Assembly: GCA_951799425.1 (NCBI GenBank)
Contig: OX637393.1
Coordinates: forward strand, 5,723,744-5,787,743
Origin: Ilex aquifolium
Lineage: Eukaryota > Streptophyta > Magnoliopsida > Aquifoliales > Aquifoliaceae
Length of the DNA: 64,000 nt
Direction: 5' to 3'
In this document: positions 1 through 10,423 of the stretch, in pieces
Layout: each line of letters starts with the position of its first letter
Position numbering within the stretch: the stretch's first letter is position 1
Position numbers and translations under genes: made by a program
The notes under the pieces: model-generated
Told to the model about the DNA's origin: nothing
Database searches by the model: none
The model's input: only the letters and a program-made list of their open reading frames with translations

Positions 1-1937
1 GGTGGAAATGTTGCGATCCAATGAGTGGAAGATGCTACACGTCACGAGATGTGGTGTTCGATGAAGCATCTTCTTGGTGGTCCTCAGAGAAGGAGGTGTT
101 GCCAGACTCAAGAGAATTTGGAGACAAGCTGCAACAAAAGATAGGGGAACATACTGTTCAACTCCAACCAAGTTCAGATGAATCAGGAGATCTAAACAGT
201 GATGATGTTGAACAAAGAGTGACTCAGAATCCTTGGCAAACTGGCGTGTATCAACAACCGAACGAAGAAGGTGGGCCTAGTGAAACAGAAGAATCAACTC
301 CACTATCTCAACTCCGAAGGTCAACAAGAACACGAAGGCCAAATCCCAAATACGCCAATGCAGCTATAGTTGAAGAAACAACTATAATAGAGCCTGAGAC
401 GTTCAAAGAAGCATCGCAGAGTTCTGAGTGGATGGCAGCCATGAAAGAAGAGATCGATGCACTTGGGCAAAATCAAACTTGGGATCTGGTGCCAAAGCCA
501 AGAGATGTGAAACCCATATCCTGTAAGTGGGTTTACAAGATAAAGCGTCGCCCAGATGGGTCCATCGAGAGGTACAAGGCACGATTGGTAGCTCGTGGTT
601 TCTCTCAACAGTACGGACTCGACTATCATGAAACGTTTAGTCCAGTGGCAAAACTTACAACTGTACGAGTCCTACTTGCACTTGCAGCCAACAAAGACTG
701 GAATTTGTGGCAGATGGATGTGAAGAATGCTTTTCTTCATGGAGAGCTGGATCGGGAGATCTACATGATCCAACCAATGGGTTTTCAGAGCCAAGATCAT
801 CCTGAATATGTGTGTAAGCTGCGGAAAGCACTCTACGGATTGAAACAAGCACCCAGAGCGTGGTATGGTAAGATTGCTGAATTTCTAACGCAAAGTGGTT
901 ATTCAGTAACACCTGCAGATTCCAGCTTGTTTGTCAAAGCCAATGGAGGTAAGCTAGCTATCGTACTAGTGTACGTGGATGACTTAATCCTAACCGGTAG
1001 TGATGAGGCAGAAATTCTTCAGACGAAGGAGAATTTATCAGTTCGTTTCCAGACGAAGGAACTTGGACAGCTCAAGCACTTTCTTGGTCTAGAAGTTGAT
1101 CGCACACAAGAAGGAATATTTCTCTGTCAACAGAAATATGCCAAAGATTTGTTGAAGAGGTTTGGAATGCTCGAATGCAAGCCGATTTCGACGCCGATGG
1201 AGCCAAATGCCAAAATGTGTGCACATGAAGGGAAAGATTTGGAAGATGCGACGATGTATCGACAATTGGTAGGAAGCCTGATCTACTTAACCTTGACACG
1301 ACCTGACATTTCTTACGCAGTTGGTGTGATGAGTCGGTACATGCAAAATCCAAAGAAGCCTTATTTGGAAGCAGTTCGACGAATACTGAGATATGTGAAG
1401 AGTACAATTGACTTTGGTCTTTTGTACAAGAAAGGTGAAGACTGCAAGTTAGTTGGTTATTGTGATGCAGACTATGCAGGAGATCATGATACCAGAAGAT
1501 CAACAACTGGGTATGTGTTTAAGCTTGGTTCCGGAACAATTTCTTGGTGTAGTAAGAGACAGCCGACGGTATCATTGTCAACCACTGAAGCTGAGTATCG
1601 AGCTGCAGCAATGGCAGCTCAAGAGAGTACATGGTTGATACAGCTAATGAATAATCTACATCAACCAGTAGATTATACAGTCCCGTTGTACTGTGACAAT
1701 CAGTCGGCAATTCGTTTAGCAGAGAATCCGGTCTTTCATGCAAGAACTAAGCATGTTGAAGTGCACTATCACTTTATCAGAGAAAAGGTTCTGCAAGAAG
1801 AAATTGAGATGAGGCAAATCAAGACAGATGATCAAGTTGCGGACTTGTTCACAAAAGGCTTGAGCACTGGCAAGTTCGAAATGTTTCGTTATCAGCTTGG
1901 CACAGTACAAATAGTGAGAGCTGGTGTTGAGGGGGAG
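1..1937 (+). mobile_element. Ty1/copia retrotransposon, 3' part of pol (integrase tail, reverse transcriptase, RNase H)
   Basis: The reading frame is open from the left window edge (codons from base 3) to a stop at 1943, just inside the LTR, so only the 3' part of the element is present and the rest lies outside. In order it shows an integrase tail (TSRDVVFDE near the start), an acidic linker, the copia reverse transcriptase (KARLVARGFSQ, the FLHGEL segment, and the YVDDLILTG active-site motif near 975-1000), then copia RNase H ending in the TKHVEVHYHFIRE and VADLFTKGL motifs. A purine-rich tract at 1926-1937 abuts the LTR. The order RT then RNase H at the 3' end just before the LTR is copia type. 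The visible part reads without a break and looks young. Units 2 and 3 lack the insertion. Confidence 0.95.
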
Positions 1938-2427
1938 TGTTGAAGATCAACCCCAGCCCATTACAAAGCCTAAGGAAAATAAAAGCCCAAAACCATTTTA
2001 TCCAAACTCAAGACAATGGAAGCTTCTCAACAAATGTGGAAGAAATATATTTTTAAGAGAAAATTCTAGAAGGATGTAGAAAGGAGATTTTTAGGAGAAG
2101 TGTGTAGAATGTGGTAATAATGTATGGCTAGGATTATTTCTCAATTTAATATTTGTACGGTGTAGGTTGCATGGTGAGGTCTATAAATACCCTCCCTTGC
2201 ATTTGGGTTAGGTATCCTCCAAAAAATAAGTCTTTGTATTCTTAGTGTGGTGTCTTGAGTGTAAGTTGTGAGCTTCCTATTGTGTGTCTATTTCTCTTCA
2301 AATTGGGAGTGGTCTTTGGAAAGTGTTGTAGTGTCTTTTATTGTGGGTATAATACAAGTAATTTGTTTACTTGTTTGGGTCCAATATTAGTAAGTTTAGA
2401 GTTGTGAACTCTAATTTTTACTCAACA
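1938..2427 (+). mobile_element. 3' LTR of the copia element
   Basis: 490 bp bounded by the short inverted repeat TGTTGA ... TCAACA and preceded by a polypurine tract. It contains a TATA-like stretch (ctataaatacc, about 2191-2201). The flank TGGCC (2428-2432) matches the uninterrupted sites at 30242-30246 and 62637-62641, so it is the right-hand half of a 5 bp target site duplication. Confidence 0.92.
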
Positions 2428-2481
2428 TGGCCAAGCAAAAGCTCCACCTAACCACGTTGCACCTATAAAAAATTAATTGTA

Positions 2482-3029
2482 GGATAAATTACGCTTTGAT
2501 TCCTTTAACTATGGACTCAATTTTTCCATGCTCCTTGAACTATTGAATTTTTTATATTATTCCCTCAACTACTTGAATTATTTCACATAACTTTAAACTC
2601 AAATGACCGTTTTCTTTTTGGGATGAAAATTTCCAATATTTTGGGGGCAAACTGAAAAAAATTCATAATTTAGGGGTAAAATAAAATTATTTTTTGTCAA
2701 ATTTATCATGAATGTTTATAATTATGGCAACATTTTAGAGTGTCGTGTCGGGGCGATACGTGTGCCGCAATCACGCATTCGAACAAGAGCTTTTCTTCGC
2801 TATGTAAATAGAGAATTGGAATAAGTGTCAGACCCTCAACAAAAGAATGGATTAAGGTGATAGAGTGTTATCAGGAGATACTAGGCTTCGAAGTTGAAAA
2901 AAGTGCTTGAAATTATATTTTTACCCCTCAATTATGTTATTTTCTTCACTTTATCCTGACAAGTTAATAATTTTTGTCCATGACCATTAAAAAATTCAAT
3001 AGCTCAAGGGTTAAAAGTGTAATTTTCCC
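2482..3029. repeat. Inverted-repeat DNA element(s), unit 1 copy with internal deletion
   Basis: The left end (ggataaattacgctttgatt) and the reverse complement of the right end (gggaaaattacacttttaac) form an imperfect terminal inverted repeat of about 25 bp. No coding capacity is seen. Unit 2 shows two such elements side by side (about 30,296-30,811 and 30,951-31,124); unit 1 has lost the part between them. The same 'ggaaaattacacttt ... cccctcaa' termini recur at 3,236, 13,318 and 15,179, so this is a local multi-copy family. A formal family was not assigned. Confidence 0.6.
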
Positions 3030-3235
3030 ACTATAACATGTCAAATGTCATGTACCTTAATTAATTAATTTGGGTTGTTATTTTTTTTTTGTATCTATTA
3101 GTTAAAGATGGAGAGTCGTGCCTACTTCGTCTAAACTTTTTTCTTTGTTTCTCTCTCCTCTTATTCTTCATCGTAACAGTAAAAGAATCTCTTGCCCTAA
3201 ATTTCCACCTAGATGGCTAGGTTATCAAAACTTAA

Positions 3236-3591
3236 GATAAATTATATTTAGACCCTTTCAAGTACTATCCAAATCTTATTTTGCTTCCGAGTTTCTGATT
3301 GTTCTCTTAACTATTTGAATTAGTTTTGAATTGTTTTCAAATCAAATGTCTACGTGTTTAATTTGAATGAAAAAAAAATATCCAATTGTTTTAGTAAAAC
3401 ATAATTTTATAATGTTTACAATTTCAATAATATGAACCAATAATCATATTTAGAGGTAGAATACGAGAAACGTTGAGCTGGTAATGTTAAACAAGTTAGT
3501 ATAGTTAAAAATGCAATATGAGAAATGTGATAATTGAGTGAAAAGTGTGAGATACCAGAAATACTTGAGGGGACTGAAAGTATAATTTCCC
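3236..3591. repeat. Inverted-repeat element of the same family as 2,482-3,029
   Basis: It begins gataaattatatttagaccc and ends gaaagtataatttccc, which are rough reverse complements, with an AT-rich non-coding centre. The copies in the other units lie at 31,328-31,688 and from 63,725 to beyond the window end. Confidence 0.55.
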
Positions 3592-3728
3592 ACTTTAAAG
3601 TATTGTGGATAAAACAATGTTGACTTAATATCCATCTGTTCGAAAAAAATGTTGGGGGTGATGGTTACAAGTGGATCCTACAAAATTAAATAATTATTCA
3701 TCCATGTCATGTAATAATTATTAATAAT

Positions 3729-4003
3729 ATTACATTGACCAAAATTAGGGATCAAAAAGAGTGACAAAATGACATGACGGCTGATGTGGAAGGTTGATTA
3801 GGCTCCACATCAGCCGCCATGTCATTTGGTCTCTCGTTTTGGTCCCTAATTTTGGTCCAATAATGCTACACTGATCAAAATTAAGTACCAAAAAGAGTGA
3901 CCAAATGACATGACGGTTGACGTGAAAGGCTGATTAGGCTCCACGTCAGCCGCCATGTCATTTAGTCACTCTTTTTGGTCCCTAATTTTAGTCAGTGTAA
4001 CAT
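3729..4003. repeat. Double-hairpin MITE 230 bp upstream of gene A
   Basis: Two palindromes stand side by side: about 3,738-3,857 and about 3,872-3,994. Each has arms reading roughly ggtccctaattttgg on one side and its complement on the other, with a small centre at ctgatgtggaag/ggctccacatcag. The outer ends (attacattgac ... gtcagtgtaacat) are also complementary, so the whole 275 bp could fold into one long or two short hairpins. There is no coding potential. The copy in unit 2 is at 31,834-32,109. Confidence 0.75.
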
Positions 4004-4174
4004 TACTCAATAATTATTCATGTGAGATCTATTTATACACTTGTTATCTTATTATTAAATGGTTACACCAAATATTCTTTTTGTGTGCTGCTATCATTTT
4101 TTGGCATAACATGAAAATAATAAGCAGCCTACTTACCCCAAGGTGCCCTTCCATTGATGTGGTTGTTTAACAAC

Positions 4175-4180
<6 letters not shown>

Positions 4181-4223
<43 letters not shown>
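4181..4223 (+). repeat. (GT)n(GA)n microsatellite in the leader of gene A
   Basis: A short gtgtgtgt run passes into about 40 bp of GA dinucleotides that ends 9 bases before the start codon. It is much shorter in gene A' (about 32,271-32,284). GA-rich leaders are known binding places for plant BBR/BPC factors; a regulatory role here is inference. Confidence 0.9.
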
Positions 4224-4226
<3 letters not shown>

Positions 4227-4232
4227 GCTTCC

Positions 4233-7200
4233 ATGGAACCAAAGTCAATAAGGCTAGGGGGCTCTCTTGAGGTGCCTTCTGTTCAAGAGCTGGCTAGGGA
4301 ACAGTTAAGCACCGTTCCGCCGCGATATGTACGTCCCGATCAAGATCATCCGATCATATCTGATAACTCCTCCTTACCTCAAGTCCCCATCATCGACTTG
4401 CAGAGCTTGCTTTCTGGAGATTCCAAAGATTTAGAGCTTGAAAAGCTACACCATGCATGCAAGGAATGGGGTTTCTTTCAGGTACTCATATATCTACCTA
4501 CCACCTACTCCAAAACAGTTTTATATATGAATTACATCCTTGAGATATATTTAGAATAGCGAGACTTATCCGGTTGTATCCAATGCATATCCAACTACAC
4601 ATTAATCAGAAAAATAAAATCTGGGACACAAGACTTATGCCTACAAAAGAGTTTGACTTTTGAGAGAGGTATGTGATAAATAATTTTACTCTTATTCTAA
4701 AGGGTTAGATTATTATACTCAAACTGTGATGTATCGCTTAGATGAGCAGTTGACAATGGTCGAGGTGCGATTTCTGTAAATCAAAACAATTTAAACTCAT
4801 TTCACAACTTTGTAGATCATTTCTTTTTCAATATTGTTTGTGATTAAGGCAAAATTATTCTAGATCTGTATCTATTTATTTCACAAATTCGGTGCCTTTA
4901 TTCTTCTAGCTCTTTTTCTACTTAATTTTTTGAATGAAGGGTCACATTGGATCAATAAAACTAAGAGAAAAGACATATATTATTATTATATTGCAGTTGA
5001 TAAATCATGGAGTGAGCTCTTCATTGGTGGAAAAATTGAAGATTGAGATTCAGGAGTTCTTCAAACTGCCAGAAGAGGAGAAGAAGAAGTTTGGGCAAGA
5101 ACCAGGAGACTTAGAGGGATTTGGACAGGCCTTTGTTGTATCTGAGGAACAAAAGCTTGATTGGGCAGATATGTTCTACATGGTCACCCTTCCAACCTAC
5201 TTAAGGAAACCCCATTTATTACCCAAGCTCCCTGCTCCTTTCAGGTCAGAACTTTCTCTCTCTCTCTGCCGATAATCTGTCGACCTCGTTTTACTAAACG
5301 GGCATAAAAAAATTTCAAGTTCGACTTGTTTAAAAAATGATCCGAACCTAAGTCAAGTCCAAAACAAACTGTACTCGAGCCGAATCCGAGTAACTAGACT
5401 ATTTTACATATAAACAAGTCGAGTTTTGCTATCTTGAGTCAAGCCTTTTTAGACCCGTTTCCTAAATAAGTCTAAAAAATTATTCAAGCACAAGCCGAAC
5501 TTGAGTCAAATCCTATCCAAGCTGAACCCAAGTAACTTAATTATCAATCCTACTCTCTCTCTCTCTTTGTGCAATGATTGTTCAGTCCATGGTTGGAAAA
5601 TCAACCTCTGAAGGTCTCCTTTGTGACCCACTCACTTCCAGCAGGTAGGTCAATTAAGACATTGAGGTAAGAGTTGTTAGAATAAATTAAAATAAAAGTT
5701 TTAAAAACTACATAACTAATTATTTTGTATTAATTTTTCAGTTTTAAACTTTACTATTGAAATTTAATTCTTGCATGTTCATGCAATTTAATTATAAAAT
5801 TAATATGGGCTTAATAGCCTGGCAGTTACATACTAATATATTTTAAAGCCTATTATTCAAGAGTAATTAAGATAGTGCCTATAAAACAAAGTGGCTGATT
5901 TGGATAGAGTATGAGTAGTTTTACCATTTTTTCTATATGCTCCTCTTCCACCGAGTGTTGCTATTCTTTATACATATTTCTTTTTGTCTATTATTACATT
6001 TGCACACATACAAATATTTGGTATTAGTTTACTTTGGGCAACTTCGATTCGAGTCAGGTTCACCCCTTCCTTCCAGTGGGCGTGACCATTGAGGAGGTGC
6101 TGCTATGAGCGTCTGAGTTTGATCTTGAAGTCGCTGGTGTCCGTCAGTACCCTCACGCGGGGAGGCTCAGCTACTTTAGGACAGTGGTCACACGACTCTT
6201 GGACTCGCAGACTAGCTCTTTCTAATTTATAGTATCTATTTTATTCTATTCTAAATTGATTGTTATTTTATATTTGTATATTCTTGTTAGTTTGTGATCT
6301 GAATATTATTTTGTTAAGTAAAGTTACGTATAATTATGTTAATTTCCCCAACAAGAGTTCAGTGCTGTCATTATGGTACCAAACTTACCACTTTTTTTTC
6401 TCAAAATAAAACATTCCAGTGGTTAAGTTACAACAAAAATAATTAGTATCGATCTTAAACCATCAATCTCATTTTGTTATAACTTAATCTAAAATAATTT
6501 CAACTTGATTCGACACCCAAAAACTTTCTACTGTAGAAAATGGATTAATCTCAAAATTTTTAAACTATAAAACATTATTGCTTTTAAGTTAATAATTGGG
6601 CTGATGGTGCTCTTTTTGGCACTGCATTACTTTCCGCAGTTGTTGTTGGCTGTGCTGTACGCTATTTACTTTGTTCTGTACTGGTTGGGGCTGATTTTTG
6701 CTATTGCAAATGGCTGAACTTGGTCTGCTATCCTGCATATCAGTGGAGTTAAGAGGCAGAATTGGACCTTGTTCAATTATGTTGATCGAGTTTGATGAAT
6801 TGGTTTCATGCTCTGATTTTTGTCTACCAATGTATTCTTTTGTCAACAATTATGTGGGAGATGCTCTTACTCAGGGCATTTCTTACAGACTTGTGTTTTG
6901 AACTTTGGCTTTTTGGGTTTTTTGATGTTTGTCCTTGAGTTTTATGTGATTTCATTGTACAATTTGTGGGTGATTACCCTTGTATATCTATTTTATTTTA
7001 ATACATTTTACCTTCCGGAAAAAAATAATAATAATTGGGCAGTTTGGAGTGTTGCCTAGGTTTTTTTCCTCTTGGTGGGGTTTTCCAATAAATCTTGCTA
7101 AAGTTTTTCTTTTTCTTTATCTTCTATCTATTGCTTCATCGCTTGTCAATTGTTGGTTGAATGATTGAATGTACGCTGAGGGTTGAACCCTAGTTTTGTC

Positions 7201-8626
7201 ATACTTTTAGAATGAGCCCCTACTAAGTAAGATTCTCTTTAATTTTTTATTCTTGTCAACCAACATGCATTCAAGTGGGACCTTTTATATATAATGAGTC
7301 TCTCACTCATTAATAATAGATGATCAACCGAGAAGAGAATTGAAAAAAAAATGTACAAGTGGGAATTTGAATCCATTCAAACTGTGTTACTCTAATTTTC
7401 AATATTTGTTGGGCGTTCGATTACCATTTCAGATTTTTCTTGCGTTTTTTGTTGCTTTAATTCACATCAGAGTTGTTTGTGTTTATATATTGGAGTCTTT
7501 TCAATGAACAATGTTTTACTATCTCTAAGAAAACAATTATCTTTCAATGCAGAGATATCATGGAAGCCTACTCAATAGAAGTAAAAAACCTTGCCATGAA
7601 TATCCTTAACCTTATAGCAAAAGCTTTACAAATGGAGGTTGGTGATATGAGGGTGCTATTTGAAGAAGGGTTGCAGGGAATGAGGATCAATTACTATCCT
7701 CCATGTCCTCAACCAGAGTTGGTCATCGGCCTGACCCCGCACTCGGATTCCGTCGGCCTCACCATCCTCCTCCAAGTCAGTGAAATCGAAGGCCTCCAGA
7801 TAAAAAAGGATGGAATTTGGATTCCGGTTGTTCCACTCCCTAATGCATTTATAGTCAACATTGGAGACATCTTGGAGGTAATCTATAAAAGCGATTGGCC
7901 TAATCTTTTAGACATTTAGGTGGTCGTTGATGCAAAAATTGTGAGACTCAATTGAGAAATATATCAAGTATTCTACTTAGATGTGTCAGTCAAAGGTTAT
8001 CGTGTCATTTTGGCTATTTGTCCGCTATTAGTTAACCCTAACATCGTTTGTTTAATCAGTATGCCGTGTTTGTGTGCATATATGGATAACTGTGAATCCG
8101 AAACCTAGGACCGGGACCCTCTTTTCATTTTTCAATTAAACTAACCACTTATAGGTCTCCAATAAACTAGCAATTCACTTGATCTAAATGCTGGAAAAAT
8201 CAAGGAAAAAATACAAGGATTCACACAATGCCATATCAAAGAATAAAAAAAACAAACATTTTCTTTATGTAATACCAATTAAACGGGTTTATTTTGTCAT
8301 GTTCGTTGTTAACACTAATCCGATTGATTTGTTATTCGTTTGTTGACATATTTTTGCAGATCATGACAAATGGAATTTACCGTAGTATTGAGCATCGAGC
8401 AATAGTGAATTCAGAGAAGGAGAGGCTTTCCCTCGCTGCTTTTCTTAGCCCGAAATTAGATGGAGATCTAGGACCAGCTCCAAGCCTTATCAGTGGACAA
8501 ACACCAGCATTATTCAAAAGGATTGGTGTTGCAGATTACTTCAGTGGATATTTTTCTCGCGAGCTTGCGGGAAAATCATATCTGGATATCATGAGGATTG
8601 AAAATGAAGATGGACAAAAACATTAA
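4233..8626 (+). CDS. Gene A: 2-oxoglutarate/Fe(II)-dependent dioxygenase, SRG1-like (DOXC class), intact
   Basis: Four exons: 4233-4481, 4997-5244, 7553-7877 and 8360-8626. All have GT/AG borders, intron phases are 0, 2, 0, and the product is 362 aa, the usual length for SRG1-like enzymes. I chose ATG 4233 ([10 protein letters not shown]), the first ATG after the GA repeat. The N-terminal DIOX_N half is in exons 1-2 ([45 protein letters not shown]). The jelly-roll Fe/2OG half is in exons 3-4. The iron triad is H229-x-D231 (PHSD) and H286 (SIEHR). The co-substrate contacts are N212-x-Y214 and R296-L-S298. The family hydroxylates or demethylates small metabolites in the cytosol using O2 and 2-oxoglutarate; the substrate is unknown here. 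Intron 2 holds a solo LTR and MITE relics. Candidate AATAAA signals lie at 8779 and further downstream. Confidence 0.94.
5275..5552. repeat. MITE relic in intron 2 of gene A
   Basis: This segment is rich in words such as 'gagccgaa', 'cgagtaac', 'aacaagtcgag' and 'cctaaataagtctaaaaa'. It resembles the hAT-type element at 27,472-29,021, of which it looks like a decayed relative. Clear ends are not visible. The copy in unit 2 is at about 33,336-33,613. Confidence 0.4.
5586..5666 (+). other. Candidate in-frame cassette exon in intron 2 of gene A
   Basis: An 81-base block sits behind a long CT tract and a CAG acceptor (5583-5585) and ends at TTGAG followed by GTAAGAG. It is divisible by three, has no stop in the phase set by exon 2, and would add 27 residues (starting [10 protein letters not shown]) between R166 and D167. 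Known SRG1-like enzymes have no such insert, so it may be an unused or alternative exon or a chance open stretch. An LTR begins 8 bases after its donor site. It is also present in gene A' at 33,647-33,727. Confidence 0.3.
5675..6353 (+). mobile_element. Solo LTR in intron 2 of gene A
   Basis: 679 bp from TGTTAG to CCAACA, flanked by a perfect 5 bp target duplication AGAGT (5670-5674 and 6354-6358). The same insertion in gene A' is a complete element with two LTRs, so this is the single-LTR state of that locus. No coding part remains. Confidence 0.93.
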
Positions 8627-9647
8627 GTACCATTCAACTATGGGAATCGGCACTAGAGCTCGACACATATACCTCCAATAACTCAACAAAGTCTTATCTC
8701 GACTATTTAGTTTGGTTACATTATTTATGTCCCCCCATTCAATATACAATCGGCTATAATGTTTGCATAAAATATCGGAATAAATGTTGTACTATAGTAC
8801 TATTGGACATCTTTTATCGGAACATTGGAATAAATGTTGTAATTTCGGATTAAAATATAGTCATGTTGTGTCATTTCGGATTAATATCGAGGATTAGTTA
8901 ATCTTAAAATGGTAACATATTAGCAGTCTATCTTATGTCATGGTGCTAACGTGCATTGTTATTAATCTTGTGGGTTTAGTGACACTGAAAATCGTGAACT
9001 CAAAACACGACTATAACAGTCTTCTCTCTCATTCTATCCTACCATGCATAGGCCCCATAAACTAAAAAACTACTCGCTTTATGTGCTAGAAAAATCAAGT
9101 AAAAAGTTCATTTAATTGTACAGAGATTTATATATACCAAATGAAGAAATGAAAAGATTGAAAAACATCACAAGTTCATCACAGCTTTTCCTAACTTGTT
9201 TGAATGGAAAATGCTCAAAAGTATTGTAAATCATTCATTTCTTGCATTTAGAAGTTGCGTATAAAACTAATTAAAAGCATATTTTGAGGTGGAATTTGAG
9301 AAATGTAGTAGTTGAGCGAACAATGTTCAACCAATTGTTGTACTTGTTGGAAATGCAACATAAGAAATATGATAATTGACTAGACAAATTAGGTAAAATA
9401 TGTAATAGAGGGGAATGAAATTACAGATTTTTCATTTAACAATAAAAAAGAAATAATGTGTGTCAACTATCCCAATTGATTGGACCGTAGATGTCTTGAT
9501 TTACTTCACGGGCAAGGTCCCCGGTTCAAGTCAAGGATGGCCTAGCTGCGCAGCATCTAATAAATCATTACATTGCATAACATGAATGGAATAAGCAGGC
9601 AATTTGCCAGAAAGGGCCATTCAACTGCTGTAGCTAGAAAGAATTGA

Positions 9648-9657
9648 TTATATAAAC
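9648..9657 (+). promoter_or_regulatory. TATA box of gene B
   Basis: TTATATAAAC lies 6 bases before the GA repeat (9664-9692) and 60 bases before ATG 9717. The same arrangement is kept in unit 2 (42,070s), although the gene downstream is broken. Confidence 0.6.
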
Positions 9658-9659
9658 AC

Positions 9660-9663
<4 letters not shown>

Positions 9664-9692
<29 letters not shown>
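9664..9692 (+). repeat. (GA)n microsatellite in the leader of gene B
   Basis: 29 bp of GA dinucleotides between the TATA box and the start codon, matching the layout of gene A. It is longer in B' (42,086-42,120, 35 bp), the reverse of the trend between A and A'. Confidence 0.9.
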
Positions 9693-9694
<2 letters not shown>

Positions 9695-10423
9695 CCCCTT
9701 GGAATATTTGGCTGCCATGGAACCAAACTCCACAAAGCTAGGGGGCTCTCTTCAGGTGGCTTCTGTTCAAGAGCTGGCTAAGGAACAGTTGGCCACGGTT
9801 CCGCCGCGATATGTACATCCCGATCAAGACCATCCGATCATATCTGATACCTCCTCTCTACCTCAAGTCCCCATCATCGACATGGACAACTTACTTACTG
9901 GAGATTCAAAGGAATTAGAGCTTGAAAAGCTGCGCAATGCATGCAAGGAATGGGGTTTCTTTCAGGTATTCATATCCACCTATCCCCTATGTAGTCAAAC
10001 ATTTTGTTTATCTCATTCATATGCATCCATGAACAATACCCTCCCAATATATTCAAATATCAACAGATATCGAGTCATATCGAATACATATCCAAGTTTG
10101 CTTTACTTTCATGTCATTTGATTCAATGTTAGCTAAACAAATCAACACACGAATCAAAAGCCATAAAGTTCCTATTTACTGCACAAACCTTCCAAGAGCA
10201 GTGATTGAGAGAGGTAAGTGATAGATGGTCTTACCCTCATATTAGAGAGCCCGGTTACTAGTTACTGTATTCAACTGGGGACGTATCGAATACGTATTAT
10301 TATTCTAGTTGTTTTCCATTTAATTTTTTTTGAAAGAAAGCTCACATTTGGATCAATCAAACAAAAAAAAACACATGTATTGCAGCTGATAAATCATGGA
10401 GTTAGCTCTTCATTGGTGGACAA

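Larger units (their letters stand above)
8627..9716. other. Spacer between genes A and B (1.1 kb)
   Basis: It holds the 3' flank of gene A, with AATAAA-like signals near 8779 and 8830. A fragment resembling the right half of the 'aaattacactttgacc' inverted-repeat family lies at about 9236-9436. The promoter of gene B follows, with a good TATA box (ttatataaac, 9648-9657) 60 bases before its start codon. Nothing else is recognisable. Confidence 0.6.

Noticed and set aside
4224-4235. Upstream in-frame TTG codons that would lengthen the first exons (4,224 in A; 9,699 in B; 21,642 in C)
   Set aside because: The first ATG in each gene fits the family's usual N-terminus. Non-ATG starts would need evidence that is not in the sequence.
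6853-6894. A C-x2-C-x4-H-x4-C zinc-knuckle-like motif in intron 2 of gene A (same in A')
   Set aside because: Stops lie shortly upstream in the same frame and no gag or transposase motifs surround it. The match is short enough to be chance.
9516-9535. 'ggttcaagtc', which resembles a Pol III B box and could mark a tRNA or SINE
   Set aside because: No matching A box at the right distance, no cloverleaf and no flanking duplications were found.
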